64,000 nucleotides of DNA from Guillardia theta CCMP2712 (taxonomy: Eukaryota > Cryptophyceae > Pyrenomonadales > Geminigeraceae): contig NW_005434626.1 of NCBI RefSeq assembly GCF_000315625.1, positions 57,930 through 121,929 of the forward strand. Reading direction: 5' to 3'. The translations under genes were made by a program, and so were the position numbers. Positions 11,939 through 22,900 of the stretch are shown piece by piece; position 1 is the stretch's first letter; every line of letters begins with the position of its first letter. The notes below the pieces were generated by a model, which was not told the origin of the DNA, did not search any database, and worked only from the letters and a program-made list of their open reading frames with translations.

Positions 11939-12963
11939 CTAGGGCAGAGGAAGCAGAGGAGCTTGAGACTCGATTTGACGCTCGGTGGTCCCTCCAGACC
12001 GGATGAGCTCTGACAGTCGTTGTGTGCTCGTCCTCCAAGCAACGCCGTCCCTGAAGTGACTGGCGATGCACATCGAAGGAGGATACTCCTGCTCTCGCCC
12101 CGACTCATCCTCTCGTCCTATCCCCTCCTCCTTCCTTGCTCCGTCATGGCTCGGAGATCCCTTACAAGCATGTCAGCTTCACTCAGCACAGAGCTTCACC
12201 TATCCTCCCCCATTTCTCCCTCTGACCCACAACCTCGCAGCTGAGTCTCGTTCCTCCATCTTCTCACCTCTGCTGGAGGTCGCAGGGTCCTCGGGAAGGG
12301 TTCGGGCGGTGGGACATGCCTCCTTCTCTCGTCCATGTTGCTGCGAGCTCGTCAGAACCGCACAAGCGTCAAGTCAGTCGCACAGGCTCTTGTTTCCCAC
12401 AGCCTCCATCCCCTCCTCGCTCCTCCTCCCGTTGGCCTCACAGACGCGTGCGATGTCTTCATGGTCATGGCCTATGTCGAGCAAAACTTCTTGGCACCAG
12501 TCGTCTCTCTCCCTTGTCAGCGACTGAGCCATGCACTGGTCTCTATCCTGATCCCTGCTCTCATTATCGTCCAGCTCCGACCCACTGAGCCTCCAGGTAG
12601 ACAGGAATCGCTGGTGAGCTTGCAGCACGCGCGACTCGCATTCCTTCCTCAGTTCCTCCCAGCGCCCGTTGGTCATCGTCCTCCCGAACCTGCTGGCATC
12701 ATGGAACAATCAGGCCACCGTCAACCTCATGAGCTCCTCCCTCCTCTTCTCTCTCCTACCTCCTCCCATCATCCCTCTCCATCTGCATCTCTCTCACTCG
12801 GTCTTCCTCTGCCTCCCTCTACTCTCCCCTACTTCAGTTTTCAGTCTAGCTGAGAGTCTGATGTGGCAACCCTAACCATGTCAAGTTTCTCGCTCCCGAG
12901 CCTGGGTTCGATCATCACATCACTGTCGTAGGCTACACTTCGTTGAGTGCCTCCTACTGACAT
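11939..12963 (-). CDS. Hypothetical protein, four exons
   Basis: I do not recognise it. The start at 12963 opens MSVGGTQRSVAYDSDVM and runs into a donor near 12880. A second exon (about 12690-12450) encodes a charged, probably helical stretch (NGRWEELRKECESRVLQAHQ, later DWCQEVLLDIGHDHEDIA). A third encodes MDERRRHVPPPEPFPRTLR. The last (12088-11939) encodes EYPPSMCIASHFRDGVAW and ends LLPLP before a TAG. The last two exons join in phase 0, while the first junction has more than one possible donor. There is no signal peptide or membrane span. The opposite strand also has open frames here, but their composition (serine, proline and leucine from CT-rich DNA) looks like a shadow. Confidence 0.6.
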
Positions 12964-13063
12964 GGTGGAGTTGTCTCCTCTCCTTCCTCTCCCTCCTTGC
13001 TCTTTCCGAGTCTTTCTCTGAGCCTCGGAATGACAAGGTGAAAAAAAACAATCACAGTCAACA

Positions 13064-13790
13064 AGGCGGGCCCGCGGCCCGCGGCCCCGCGATCACTGTG
13101 TCATCGACATTCAAGCCTTGAATATTTCCGGGCCCCCGGAGTCCTTTCCCGGGCCGGGCGACCTGGCAGGTCACCGGGTCGAGTCGCCTCAGGCTGCCCA
13201 CTTCAATGAAGTCTCAAGCCTAGTTGGCCCCAACTCCCGGGTGCCGAAGTTCAGGTATCATATGCCTCAGCACTGTCACGGTCTTACTAGTGACTCAAAG
13301 TTAAGTTCAACAAGTAAAATCAGTACAAGGACACAATGATCACTTGGAGAGTCGAGGAGGCTTGACCCTGACACTCTGTCGACGGTCCCACAGGGCCAAA
13401 CGGCGAGAAGAGAAAAGATCGGACTAAGCGAGAACCAAACCTTAGGGCCTGCCAACTGCCGCAGTGCTGTCCGACGCCGACGGTTCCCCAAACTTACTGC
13501 CGGTGGCAGGCTCATCTTTTACTCAAATTAAAGGTAAAAATCAGAAAGAGGACAATCAGGAGAGCTCATCAGTACCGTTCACATGTCATGATGCAGTCAA
13601 CGTGACGTGACAGCGGCCGACCCGGGCTCAGTTCAGAATGGCGGCGACCCGGAGCGGCAAGTCGGGCCGGGCGGCCGGAGTCCGGCTGACCGAGCCCGCC
13701 CCCCGCCTAGGTGACCGTACCGTACTGCTGGCGTACTACCACACGGTTTGAAACCGTGAAGTACTCAAACGGTCGCAGTGGCGGCCGCAC
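13064..13790. repeat. Intergenic GC-rich palindromic islands with two copies of a dispersed motif
   Basis: Two GC-rich blocks (13064-13260 and 13600-13790) carry many short palindromes, including a hairpin with 8-bp arms at 13742-13758 (cacggttt g aaaccgtg). Between them, at 13292-13336 and 13520-13555, lie two degenerate copies of a motif of the type actcaaagttaagt...aaaatcagtac..ggacaca. A third copy is at 41881-41917, beside another such island. I see no coding sequence from 12990 to 13990. Confidence 0.6.
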
Positions 13791-13994
13791 TGATTCCGAG
13801 CCAAAAAGCCATCAGCGGCTGTCTGCACTACCGGCAACGAATTGCAATGATGATGTGAACTTTGAGAGATTCATTTTTAGTAGTTTACAAACACGCAAAT
13901 CAATTTATAATCTACAGCAAGCTCAGCCGCAGCAGCCTTGAACTTCCAAGTCTGCAAAGCAGCTCCATCAGCTTGCACAAGGCAAGTTCACTCT

Positions 13995-14915
13995 TTAAAA
14001 GGTCGGCCTCCATTCCATAACAAGAGGATCATTCATTCCTCCTCCACGTAGATCTCGCGCGAGTGCTTGCAACCGTCGAGAAGCGAGCTCATCCTCCACT
14101 TGGCTCCAAGAGAGAGACTCTGACTGTGCTTCCACTTGTCTCGGGAGGTTCCAACAGCTGTAGTCCATCATGGAAGTAGCAGGAGAAGAACTGTCCGAAT
14201 AACAGGACTTGGGAATAGGAACAATACTTGAGCTCAAGAAGAAAGGAAAACATCTTTCTTCGACTTCGGACAGATCTTCATTGCTCGTGCCGCTGGTATC
14301 AGTCATGGTGGTTGAGTGGAGGTAATCTAAATCATCTCCCAACTGCTCCTCCACCGGCGATTCTGATTTTTCCATAAGCGGCCAAGTGATGGAGTCTAGT
14401 GCTGAGAGATCACTCTCCAACTTCTTGTTCTTCATGTTCGCTCGCCGACGCCTTGGCTTAGAGTCCTTGGATCCAATGGGTCGACCAGGAGATCTCATCT
14501 TGATGCCCTTGGGTCTTATGATCTTGCTGCCGTCCTGTAGCTTGTCCTCTGACTTGACAAGGCCAGAGTCCAGGCCCTCTCCTTGAGCGCTGTTTGCATA
14601 TGCGTCCTTGGTTGCATGCGCCCACGTCCGACGATTCCACACATCTCGGACGGCTTTGGGACTGACACCAAACTTTTTGGCAAGCAATTGGCTGTTCCCA
14701 GCAAGCTTGCTGGGGTTGGGATCGTCTTTGTCTGGAGGGCGCAAAGCATAGATCAAGGCTGCTTGTTCCTTTGTCAAGGTCGCCCGAAACCTGCGACGAG
14801 CAGGTCGTCCTTGACCTCCAGCTGCAGGGCCCAGCGCCTGTTTCGAGGTTGCGGCAGAGCCGCTAAAAGTGTTCATCGTTCTGACTGAAAAAGAAGAGAA
14901 CGTACTATCCAGCAT
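13995..14915 (-). CDS. Helix-turn-helix / AT-hook-like putative DNA-binding protein
   Basis: A single-exon protein of about 306 residues. The first ATG in the open frame is at 14915; the eight codons upstream begin with a non-ATG codon. After a short basic region (GRPARRRFRATLTKEQ) comes a helix-turn-helix-like segment (QLLAKKFGVSPKAVRDVWNR). Next is a basic patch resembling an AT-hook (SPGRPIGSKDSKPRRRR). The C-terminal half is acidic and serine-rich, as in transcriptional regulators, and ends MEWRPTF. The arrangement suggests a nuclear sequence-specific DNA-binding protein. Small families of this kind occur in several algae and oomycetes, but I cannot name one with certainty. A transposase-derived origin is also possible, because the HTH resembles those that precede DDE transposase domains; no catalytic domain is present here. 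Confidence 0.75.
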   Translation of the reverse strand: MLDSTFSSFSVRTMNTFSGSAATSKQALGPAAGGQGRPARRRFRATLTKEQAALIYALRPPDKDDPNPSKLAGNSQLLAKKFGVSPKAVRDVWNRRTWAHATKDAYANSAQGEGLDSGLVKSEDKLQDGSKIIRPKGIKMRSPGRPIGSKDSKPRRRRANMKNKKLESDLSALDSITWPLMEKSESPVEEQLGDDLDYLHSTTMTDTSGTSNEDLSEVEERCFPFFLSSSIVPIPKSCYSDSSSPATSMMDYSCWNLPRQVEAQSESLSWSQVEDELASRRLQALARDLRGGGMNDPLVMEWRPTF

Positions 14916-14939
14916 CCGAGCAATCAATTGTTCAAACAA

Positions 14940-16440
14940 CTTCTAACTCTCGTCATACACGGGTACAGATAACAACCAGCGAGCACAAGGAATGGTGGAG
15001 TGAAGGTTCGAAGGAGAAGGGAGATGGGCTGGAAAGAATTCAGCTCAATGAAGAGAAGTGAGAGGATGAGCAAGTGGTCAGAAGAGCAGTGTTGAACACG
15101 AAGGCGGAACAATGTGAGTGTGTGGCAACAAGGGGAAAGGATTGGGGGCAGGGAAGCAGCGACAGACTAGGTAGGGTCCAGAAGAGGGGAGAAGGGAGGG
15201 TAGTCCACCGGAAAACACTATCAAATTTCAATCGATGGGGTGGGTCAGGATGGGTAGTGGATAATCAAGGGTAGGTGGTACATAATTCTCAGAATGACCA
15301 GGGTCATTTCCTAACAAAGATCTCTATTATGTACGGGTGTGAATATTTGGGTAGGGGTACTTTCCGCTATCCCTGACGAAAATTTAGGTGGGGGTGGCAC
15401 TGATTAACGATCTCGGGGGACGAGATACCGCAGGGGCCAAAAAGAAGCCATTTGGGACCACCCCCCCCCTGTATCCCACTGATTCCTTAGAAAATAACCC
15501 CTACATCGATGACCTACCCATCGTTTCAGACATGACAGGTGGGTGGGTCATTCAAAAAGAAAAGAATCTCCATGAGGAGATCACGATCTCCAGGAAGGAG
15601 ATACCCCTTTCCCGGATCATCAGGGCCCGCCCCAGTGTCGCGACTGCGGTCCGTGCCCGTGACCATGCGGCCGCCACGACCGTGACTTTTTGAAAGCGAG
15701 CCCGACCTACCGTAGTACTAGTCACTAGGGCAGCGCGGGTAGCAGTGCGGCGCCGTGCCCGCGACCCGCCCGGCCGGGCCGGGCGGGCGGGCGGCGGGGC
15801 GCACTCGCCGCACAGGCTGCGGCACCACCGTGACGAGGCTCAGTGCAGCCGCTGCCCGGCGGGGGGCCGGCCGCCCGGCGCCGCCGACTCGGCCCGGTCG
15901 GACTCAGTCTCGCCGGCCCCCGCCGGGCCCGAGTCACGCCGGTCCGCCGGCCCGCCGAGCAGGCCGCCCGGCCGCGCGGCCCGCGCCGGCGCCTAGGCCA
16001 GTCACTGAGTCAGTGCGACATTGCTAAGTTGTGGCACGTTGCCGGGCCCCGGGCCTCGAGACTCTCTTACACCGGGAGAGCAGAATGATGCCCTGGCAGA
16101 ACCTCAGGCAGACAACGCAAACGGGTGGAGGAAGGGGAAGAGGAGGGAGGAAGAGGAGGGAGGAAGAGGAGGGAAGCTGAGGAGCTGAGGGAGGAACTCA
16201 CAGCGATATCAGAAGACCTGCAATAGATAGCGAGAGCAGAAGGGAGATCGAATTTGAGAGGGATGGAGACAGTTGCGAGTGGAAAGTGAAATTTAGAGAA
16301 ATTTGCCACGAATGGAAGTTTTTTCCCGGGGGCAAGGAGGGATGAAAGATCCACAGGATACTTTTTACTTATGGATATACTCGATGATGGGGGAAGTGGG
16401 ATAGGGACAGAGTGATACTGAAAAGCGAGTTCAGTTCTGA
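14940..16440. other. Intergenic region with a GC-rich palindromic island at 15640-16070
   Basis: No convincing exon is seen. 15180-15560 is G-rich asymmetric DNA of the same style as 1960-2330. 15640-16070 is a strongly GC-rich block full of short inverted repeats, ending in tcactgagtcagtg. 16120-16180 is a GAGGAG-rich microsatellite. The promoter of the gene at 16459 should lie in the last 200 bases; a TATA-like element is not obvious. Confidence 0.6.
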
Positions 16441-16458
16441 TGTGTTTTCCACCAGGGT

Positions 16459-17901
16459 ATGTTGACGCAGCTTCAAATTTCGAGGTGCGGCATGCAGCGC
16501 ACGGCAAGAGTGTTTCGAGCATGCGTCCAGGCAGTCAAGCCTTGTGACGGAGCATCTATCCCAAGGTTGAGCTCTTTGAGACAGCCAGCTGCTCAGAGCC
16601 GAACCTTGCGGACGTTGGTATGGTCGCAAAGCGCACGAGGTGGTTCAGCAGCGGCAAGTCCCGACATGAACAAGTTGATTTGGAGCGGGAGGGCGTTGGG
16701 GTGTCTGGCGATTGGTGGTATAGCCATTGCGTTGCCAAATACTTCATACTCAGAGGGAAAGCCGCAGTTAACTCACCTTGAGCAAGTAGTCCAATCGCAG
16801 GTATCTGACAAGTCTAAGGCAAACAAAATCATTCATCTGGGATTGCATCACCTTGAAATAGAGAAGCTCGATGCGATGTTCCAGCATAAAGATGGAGAGT
16901 TAAAGCTAGCAAAGGATACTTTGAGCAAAGAAGACTTTCATTCTGGCCTGAAACTTCTTGGAGTGCAGAAGGAGGATGAAATTGATTCTTTGTTTGATAT
17001 CCTGCAGAAGCAAGGACAGATCGATCGCAACATTTTCCTTGCTAGTGTGGTAGCTGCAAGCGCACACAGTGAAGAGGTGAAACTTCGCTCACTCTTTCAG
17101 TTGGCCAGCAAGGGTAGCAATGCGGCGAGCAGGCTGTCCCTCGAGCAAGTCCTCACAAGTTTGTTTGAAGCTGCTCTCCTGCTCACAGACGGTCATGCGT
17201 TCGACCACGCGAAGCTCGACAGCCTGGGCCTCAACAAGGAGCAGGCGGTGAGTAGTTTAGTGCAGCAGGCAATCAACGAGATGGCGGGTCCCAAGGCAAA
17301 GAACATCTCTGACTTGGAGTTTAACGCCTGGAGCTCGCGACATTCGTCCTGCGAATCTGCATACAGTCATCTCCTACACGCCGCCCAAGGGAGCAGGGAA
17401 GCGCATGAGCTCGATCCCACGCGCTACGGAGGGTACGCGTTCCTGTTGGCAAGGTTCGCCAAGTTCGCTCAAGCCAAGGTGAGGTTCCTCGCCTTCACCT
17501 CCGACGTAGGGGAAGCGATGCGGCCTGTGGTGCCGGTCTGGATGGTCAACGCGACTTACGCCATCGCCATTGGCTACTGCGTGACTGACGTGGCGATCGT
17601 GGGGTATCAGGAGCACAAGAGGAACGGGAATGTGGTGCGAGCGGTCACGTTCCAAACCATCTTCCAGGGTTTGGCGTCTATCGCCCTCCCCTTCGCTATC
17701 ATTCACACCAGCGTGCATGCCTGCCACAAGGCCTTGAAGCAACGTGCCCCCAAGTACGCTCAGATCGGCCCGACGATTCTGGGGCTGGCCATCATTCCCT
17801 TTCTTCCTATGGTGTGTGACGAGCCCGTGGAGCACCTGCTGGAGTACGCCTTCGACAAGGCCTGGCCGGTGGAGGGCGACCATCACCACAAGGATGATTG
17901 A
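16459..17901 (+). CDS. MTFP1/MTP18-like mitochondrial inner-membrane protein with an EF-hand-like N-terminal region
   Basis: An intronless frame of 480 residues. The N-terminus is basic, serine-rich and without acidic residues for 30 positions, as expected for a mitochondrial presequence; a hydrophobic segment follows (RALGCLAIGGIAIALP). Residues about 120-260 resemble paired EF-hand modules (LSKEDFHSGLKLLGVQ; IDRNIFLASVVAAS), but the calcium loops are poorly conserved. The C-terminal third (about 321-475) matches the mitochondrial fission process protein 1 family: FTSDVGEAMRPVVPVWMVNA, ASIALPFAIIHTSVHA, and the terminal IIPFLPMVCDEPVEHLLE. Family members sit in the inner membrane and affect mitochondrial division. 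Human MTFP1 is about 166 residues, so this protein is far longer, owing to the added regulatory-looking region. Calcium control is inference. Confidence 0.85.
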   Translation: MLTQLQISRCGMQRTARVFRACVQAVKPCDGASIPRLSSLRQPAAQSRTLRTLVWSQSARGGSAAASPDMNKLIWSGRALGCLAIGGIAIALPNTSYSEGKPQLTHLEQVVQSQVSDKSKANKIIHLGLHHLEIEKLDAMFQHKDGELKLAKDTLSKEDFHSGLKLLGVQKEDEIDSLFDILQKQGQIDRNIFLASVVAASAHSEEVKLRSLFQLASKGSNAASRLSLEQVLTSLFEAALLLTDGHAFDHAKLDSLGLNKEQAVSSLVQQAINEMAGPKAKNISDLEFNAWSSRHSSCESAYSHLLHAAQGSREAHELDPTRYGGYAFLLARFAKFAQAKVRFLAFTSDVGEAMRPVVPVWMVNATYAIAIGYCVTDVAIVGYQEHKRNGNVVRAVTFQTIFQGLASIALPFAIIHTSVHACHKALKQRAPKYAQIGPTILGLAIIPFLPMVCDEPVEHLLEYAFDKAWPVEGDHHHKDD

Positions 17902-18175
17902 GAGTCTAGGGAGGCGTGCAATCTTGCTCTCAGGTGCACAGAGCACAATCAGAGCGCGCAAACGTTACCCACGTAGTTTTTCCTCGCACTACTCTCCAGT
18001 TTTGAAGTCAGCTATTCAAAAATGCGCAAAATCGTCTCTAAAATCAATGTCCATGAGCTTTTAAGCATCTCCCTCGTTCGTACAGAACACGCTGCAGATG
18101 TCTGTTGAACCACAACAAGTCCAGTGGTGTCTGTCAACATGTCAGCATGTCCAAGAAGCTCACAGCAATAGAGGC

Positions 18176-19567
18176 TCACTCTCCACCGAAGGCGTACTTC
18201 TCTTGATGCAGGCATCCGTTGCTTCCGTCGCATGAGCCCAACGTCCAATACCTGAAAGCGAATCAGACGAGGCGAAGCAGCAAGAAGGCTCCTACCCAAC
18301 AAGCTGCTCTCCCCATTTTCCTGTGTATTGAACCTAGCGAAGGCAGGTGAGGCCCTGGCATCAAGAGAAGACTGGAGACCTCGTCGTGTCGTCGTTTACC
18401 AGCATTGTCTGCTGTCGGTGAGATGGCTTCTACTAGCGCCTTGTGCGTCATCCTTCCACTTCCGACTGCTGGGTGTCTTCCAACCTAGAGGGGAGAGATA
18501 AGTCGTCGATGTAGTCAACATTCACAACAACCCCTGTCATAGCCAACCAGGATCTTGCTCGATCAACGAAGGTGTCCTTGAGGGTATTCAGACAACCCTT
18601 GTGCTTGCCAACAGACAACTGACCTTCTCTGGAGGTGCCAACTCGAAAGGTAGACATATGGTTGGGGGCGAATCGCCCTGCAGCCATCAAGTCACAGCTG
18701 GAATGATCATGCACGGAGCGCACCAGTCCGTTGCCATCGTCAGCTTGTTCGATGAGCTCGAAGAGTTTGACCTGCGAATTGACATCGTAAGATACCTCCA
18801 GCTGCCAAGATGCGTCCGCTCTCACCATCGGATCGTTGGTCTCCTCGACGTGAAAGTATCCACTTTCCTTCAAGATCCCTCCTACAGCTGTCGCAACCTG
18901 CAGCTCCGTTATCACAAGTGGAGGCCGCGGACAGCCGCACCTGCTCTGGCGTGAGCGGGTCATCAGGGTACTGAGTTGTCCATTGCTTTGAGAACATGTT
19001 GCTGTCCATCCGACCGCCAGCTTGTTGGAGAATCATGGCAGCGCGCTGCGTGAGTGAGTGAGGTGAAATCAGACCAGAAGGAGAGCAGATCACCTGCAGG
19101 AAAGCCATGACTTCACACTCCATGCAGTGCTGCTCATCGGGGTTCGACGAGTGTCGCCCGTGAGGGCATCCGCCTTCTGTGTTGGAAGGGCGCGAAGACG
19201 TTTGATTCTGCCCTCCTTCAGCCCCATGCGCTTCAAGCCCGGCATCGGACTTTGGCACAGGGTCTGAAGACCCTCCTCGAAGCTTGAGGGCCATGCTCGC
19301 TTGTCGACAGTGCCCGCATAGAGAGCTCGCAGGGTGGAGAGAGAGGCAGGAGAGGAGTCTGGTGGACGATTGTTTGGTGGTAGCTTGGCAGCCAGAGGCA
19401 AAGTGAGAGACATCAGAAGCGGAGTGAAGCTGGGAGAAGAAGGTGGGAGACGAGGAGGAGGGGAATGAAGAGGGAAAGGAGGAGGAGGAGGAGGAGGGGA
19501 AGGAGAAGGAGGACGAGGAGGATGAGGCAGCCACCAGCATAACCGCCAGGGCTCGGAGGGCAGCCAT
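18176..19567 (-). CDS. Secreted or plastid-targeted protein with an LRGG motif, function unknown
   Basis: The start at 19567 gives a hydrophobic leader (MAALRALAVMLVAASSS) and a long serine/phenylalanine-rich spacer, then SMALKLRGGSSDPV. The LRGG motif recurs after signal peptides in algae with complex plastids. Two introns of 46 and 44 nt (19092-19047 and about 18952-18909) join in phase 0 to EQHCMECEVMAFLQ, RAAMILQQAGGRMDSNMF, then VATAVGGILKESGYFHVEE. The frame closes at 18448. However, further exons downstream (MTHKALVEAISPTADNAG, then GKWGEQLVGYWTLGSCDG, stop at 18176) join to each other in phase. They may belong to this gene through a short or unusual intron near 18484-18455, or form a separate small gene. 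No known domain was recognised. Confidence 0.65.
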
Positions 19568-19659
19568 GCCGCTCTCGTGATACTACTGCTGCCTCAGGGC
19601 TTGTTGTAGTGATTATCCCTATGATTGAAAGAGAGTATGCAGCTGTCTTTTGAATTCTC

Positions 19660-19900
19660 ATAAATATTATGCTGAGGCAAGGTATATTCTCTTTTATTAG
19701 TTTTTAAAAGAATCAGGCAGTCACAAAAAGATTATATATCTCTGAGCAAACTATTGTCAAAATCATGTCTTTCCCTACAAATTTAAATCAATATATATAA
19801 GTTTTGTATATTGCTATTAGCTGTTTGTATGAGCATATATAGCCTTTCAATATATATATTTGTTCAATAAAAATAGAGTTATATTTTAAGGCGAGGGGTC
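19660..19900. promoter_or_regulatory. AT-rich intergenic promoter region between divergent genes
   Basis: A markedly AT-rich stretch, unlike the surrounding GC-balanced DNA, separates the divergent genes starting at 19567 (-) and 19929 (+). It contains several TATATA words (near 19730, 19793, 19835 and 19855). Its role as a shared promoter region is inferred from position only. Confidence 0.4.
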
Positions 19901-19928
19901 CGTTGGCGCGAATTTGAAATCATCGGAC

Positions 19929-22900
19929 ATGGCGGAAGACGCGATGGGCATGGATGGAGGAGGAGGAGGAGGAGGAGGAGAAGCGGCGGCTGCAGGGTGT
20001 AAGGATGACTCTCCTCTTACTGCAAGACTTGAGAGCAAGGCATGGAAGACCCGTATGGAGGCCTACATCGAGCTTGCTGAGGTAATATGTGTTTCTTGAT
20101 CGTGCCCTTGTTTGTTCGATTGGTGCATGTTTTGCATCCCCCCCCCCCTCGGTTTAATTAATAACTTGGACAACAATTTCGACTTGATGTCGTTTACCAG
20201 CTGGACACTTGACGTGTTTGACTCGGTTGATCTCACAGATGCTCTCGAATGTGGAAGAGGGCGACGCATGCCTCGAGGAGTTTGGCCCCTTCATCTCGAA
20301 AGCAGTGTCAGACAGCAACGTGAATGCGCAAGATAAGGGGATTGATGCAGGAATCAGCTTCGTCAAGAAAGCTTCAGGTCAACTCTTATCAAAGGTTGCA
20401 GCAAGTATCATTTCCAAAGCGGTAGAGAAGGCCTTCGTTCAGGCCAAGTGCAAAGCGAAGGCGCAGGAGCTTTCCCTGGCATTGATCGAGGCGGATTGCG
20501 GAGAGATCGTGACAGACGAGCTGATCAAGGGCTGTGGCAACAAACAGCCTAAGATCTCTGGAGCAGCTGCCGAATGCTTGCGATCGGCCGTTCAAAGCTT
20601 CGGGTTGCGAGCGCTTGGTCCTCAATCTAAGGCTGTTGTGAAGTTGTCAGTCACATTGTTCGATAGCACCGTGGCGGCAGTGAGAGCAGAAGCGCTTCCT
20701 CTCGCCGTCGAGCTGCACAAGTACATGGGAGCTGCTCTCCGCCCCAGCTATGACAACCTTCGTCCCGCCCAGCAGAAGGAGATGGACGAGGCGTTTGCCT
20801 CTGCTGGACCCCCGCAACCGACGAGGGAGACTCGATCTTCGGCATCGAGAAGTGCTCTTGCAAGCAGTCAATCCGCTTCTTCCTCCGCCAAAGACAGCGC
20901 CGCTTCCGCCCCCGCCCCCGCCCCCGCCGCTGATGTCGATCCCATGGACTTCTTTGATCCGGTAGAAATCTTGAGCAAACTACCCAACGGGTGGTGCGAC
21001 AAGGTCCTTGCAGCCCCCAAGTGGCAGGAGAAGAAGGAGATGATCGATAACCTGATCGAACTGGCCAGTGCTCCGAAACTCGCGTCCGGGGACTACCTGG
21101 AGATCGTCAAGACCCTCAAGAGACTCGCAAACGACTCGATGGTCGTCGTCGTCTCCACGGCCATCACCGCTGTCGGGCTGTTGGCTCGGGGCCTGCGCAA
21201 GGAGTTCTCTCAGGGAGGGCGGATGATCTTCTCGACTCTTCTTGATCGTCTCAAGGAGAAGGACAACCGCGTGAAGGAGTCCGTGCACTCCACCTTGGAC
21301 TCCTTGACAGGCAAGTGCGTGGCGCTGGCAGACGTGATGGAGGACCTCTGTACAGCGCTGGGACCCAAAGGGAACCCAAAGTCCAAGGTTGAGATCTTGA
21401 AATACTTGAAGAGAGTAACGGATGCGAAAAGTTGCACTGTAAGCTTCCGAATACTCGGCATGTTCGACCACTAACTTGTTCTTGCATCGCAGATACAACC
21501 AAAGAACCTCAAGCCATTAGTCGATTTGTTGATCAAAGGTGTTGACGATAGCGCTCCTGATATCAGGGAGGCCTCTTGCGCGGTCGTTGCCTCCTTCGTG
21601 ACAGTGTGCGGTATGCCAAGTATGAAGGGTTTCCTTGACGCTCTAGATGACAAGAAGAAGAAGAAGATCGAGTCCATGCTCGAGGGCCCCGGCCAAACTG
21701 AAGCTCCTCAACCTCCTGCGCCTGCGGCTGCGGCTGTGAGGAAATCGAGCACGAGCATCAAGAGCGAACCTTCAGCCCCCAAGGAAACGGCAGCAGTGAA
21801 ACCAGCAGCCAAGAAAGTCGCCAAGCCAGCGGCTGCTGCGAAACCCGCGAGTGCGAAAGAGACAAGCAGCAATGCCAAGGACTCAAGTGAGACTGACGTG
21901 ACTGCCGGGACCCCAGTAGAGCAGCTGGATGCTCTCGTTGAAGAGATTGTCTTGCAGGTAACATGCCTTCACTCCTGTCCTGAGTGAACCTGAACCGCTT
22001 CCTGCAGGAGATCCGCACAAAACTTACCAGCGCGAACTGGAAGGAGAGATTAGAAGGAGCCGAAGCCTTGGAATCGGAGGTGAAAGAGCAGGGCAAAGAA
22101 TATCAAGTAGCTTCCGGTGAAGCAGTCATTCGTCTTCTCAGCAAGACGTTCGTTGAGAAGAAGGAAACAAACTTTCAGGTTGCTCTTCCTGACAATAAGC
22201 GCTCTATGCTCATTCTGGCTCCTCGTAGGTCATGGCCAAGGCTTTTGCGATTGTCCAGTGCATCGCTGAGTTGTGCCCGAAGATGTCGAAGCGTTCAGCC
22301 TTCTGGTTTATCCCGATGCTGCTCGAGAAACTCGGAGACGTGAAGCTCAAGGGCCCGGCAAACGACTGCTTGTTTGCAATGGCTGAAGCCGTCTCCCCGC
22401 AGTTCGTCTTGAATCAAGCTTACGAAGTCTTGCCGAAGCAGAAGAACCCGAAAGTTATGGAGAACTCGATCATGCTGGTGAACTCGATGGTGTCCGACTT
22501 TGGCCTGAAGGTCGTCAAGCCCAAACCTCTTCTTGACTTTGTGAAGACGATGTTGGATCAAACAAACCCGGCGACCAAGAAGGCTGCCGTTGAGCTTGTC
22601 GTTACCATGCGGAAGCATCTTGGACCTGATCTCCGCAATATGTTGAACGACTTGAAACCTGCGCTGTTGTCGACCATCGACGAAGCTTTCTCCAAGGTGA
22701 ACAATTTGCGACTCCCCGCATCCTCCTCGCACTCACTTCTGCTCCAGATACAAGACACCGAGGCTGTGCTGGCTCCTAAGCGTCAAGTCAAGTGCGAAGA
22801 AGAGTCAGCAGCTGCTGCGGCTGGGGGAGAGGGCGAGATTGTGAACCTGACGAGCCAGATAGGAGCGCATCTGAAGGCGCTCGGTGACGCAAACTGGAAG

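Noticed and set aside
12066-12956. Plus-strand frames such as DACDVFMVMAYVEQNF
   Set aside because: Some pieces look coding, but the minus strand gives joined exons with matched phase and a better amino-acid composition.
15725-16088. Arginine/alanine/proline-rich frames in both directions
   Set aside because: Caused by extreme GC content of the palindromic island; no homologous motif or splice context.
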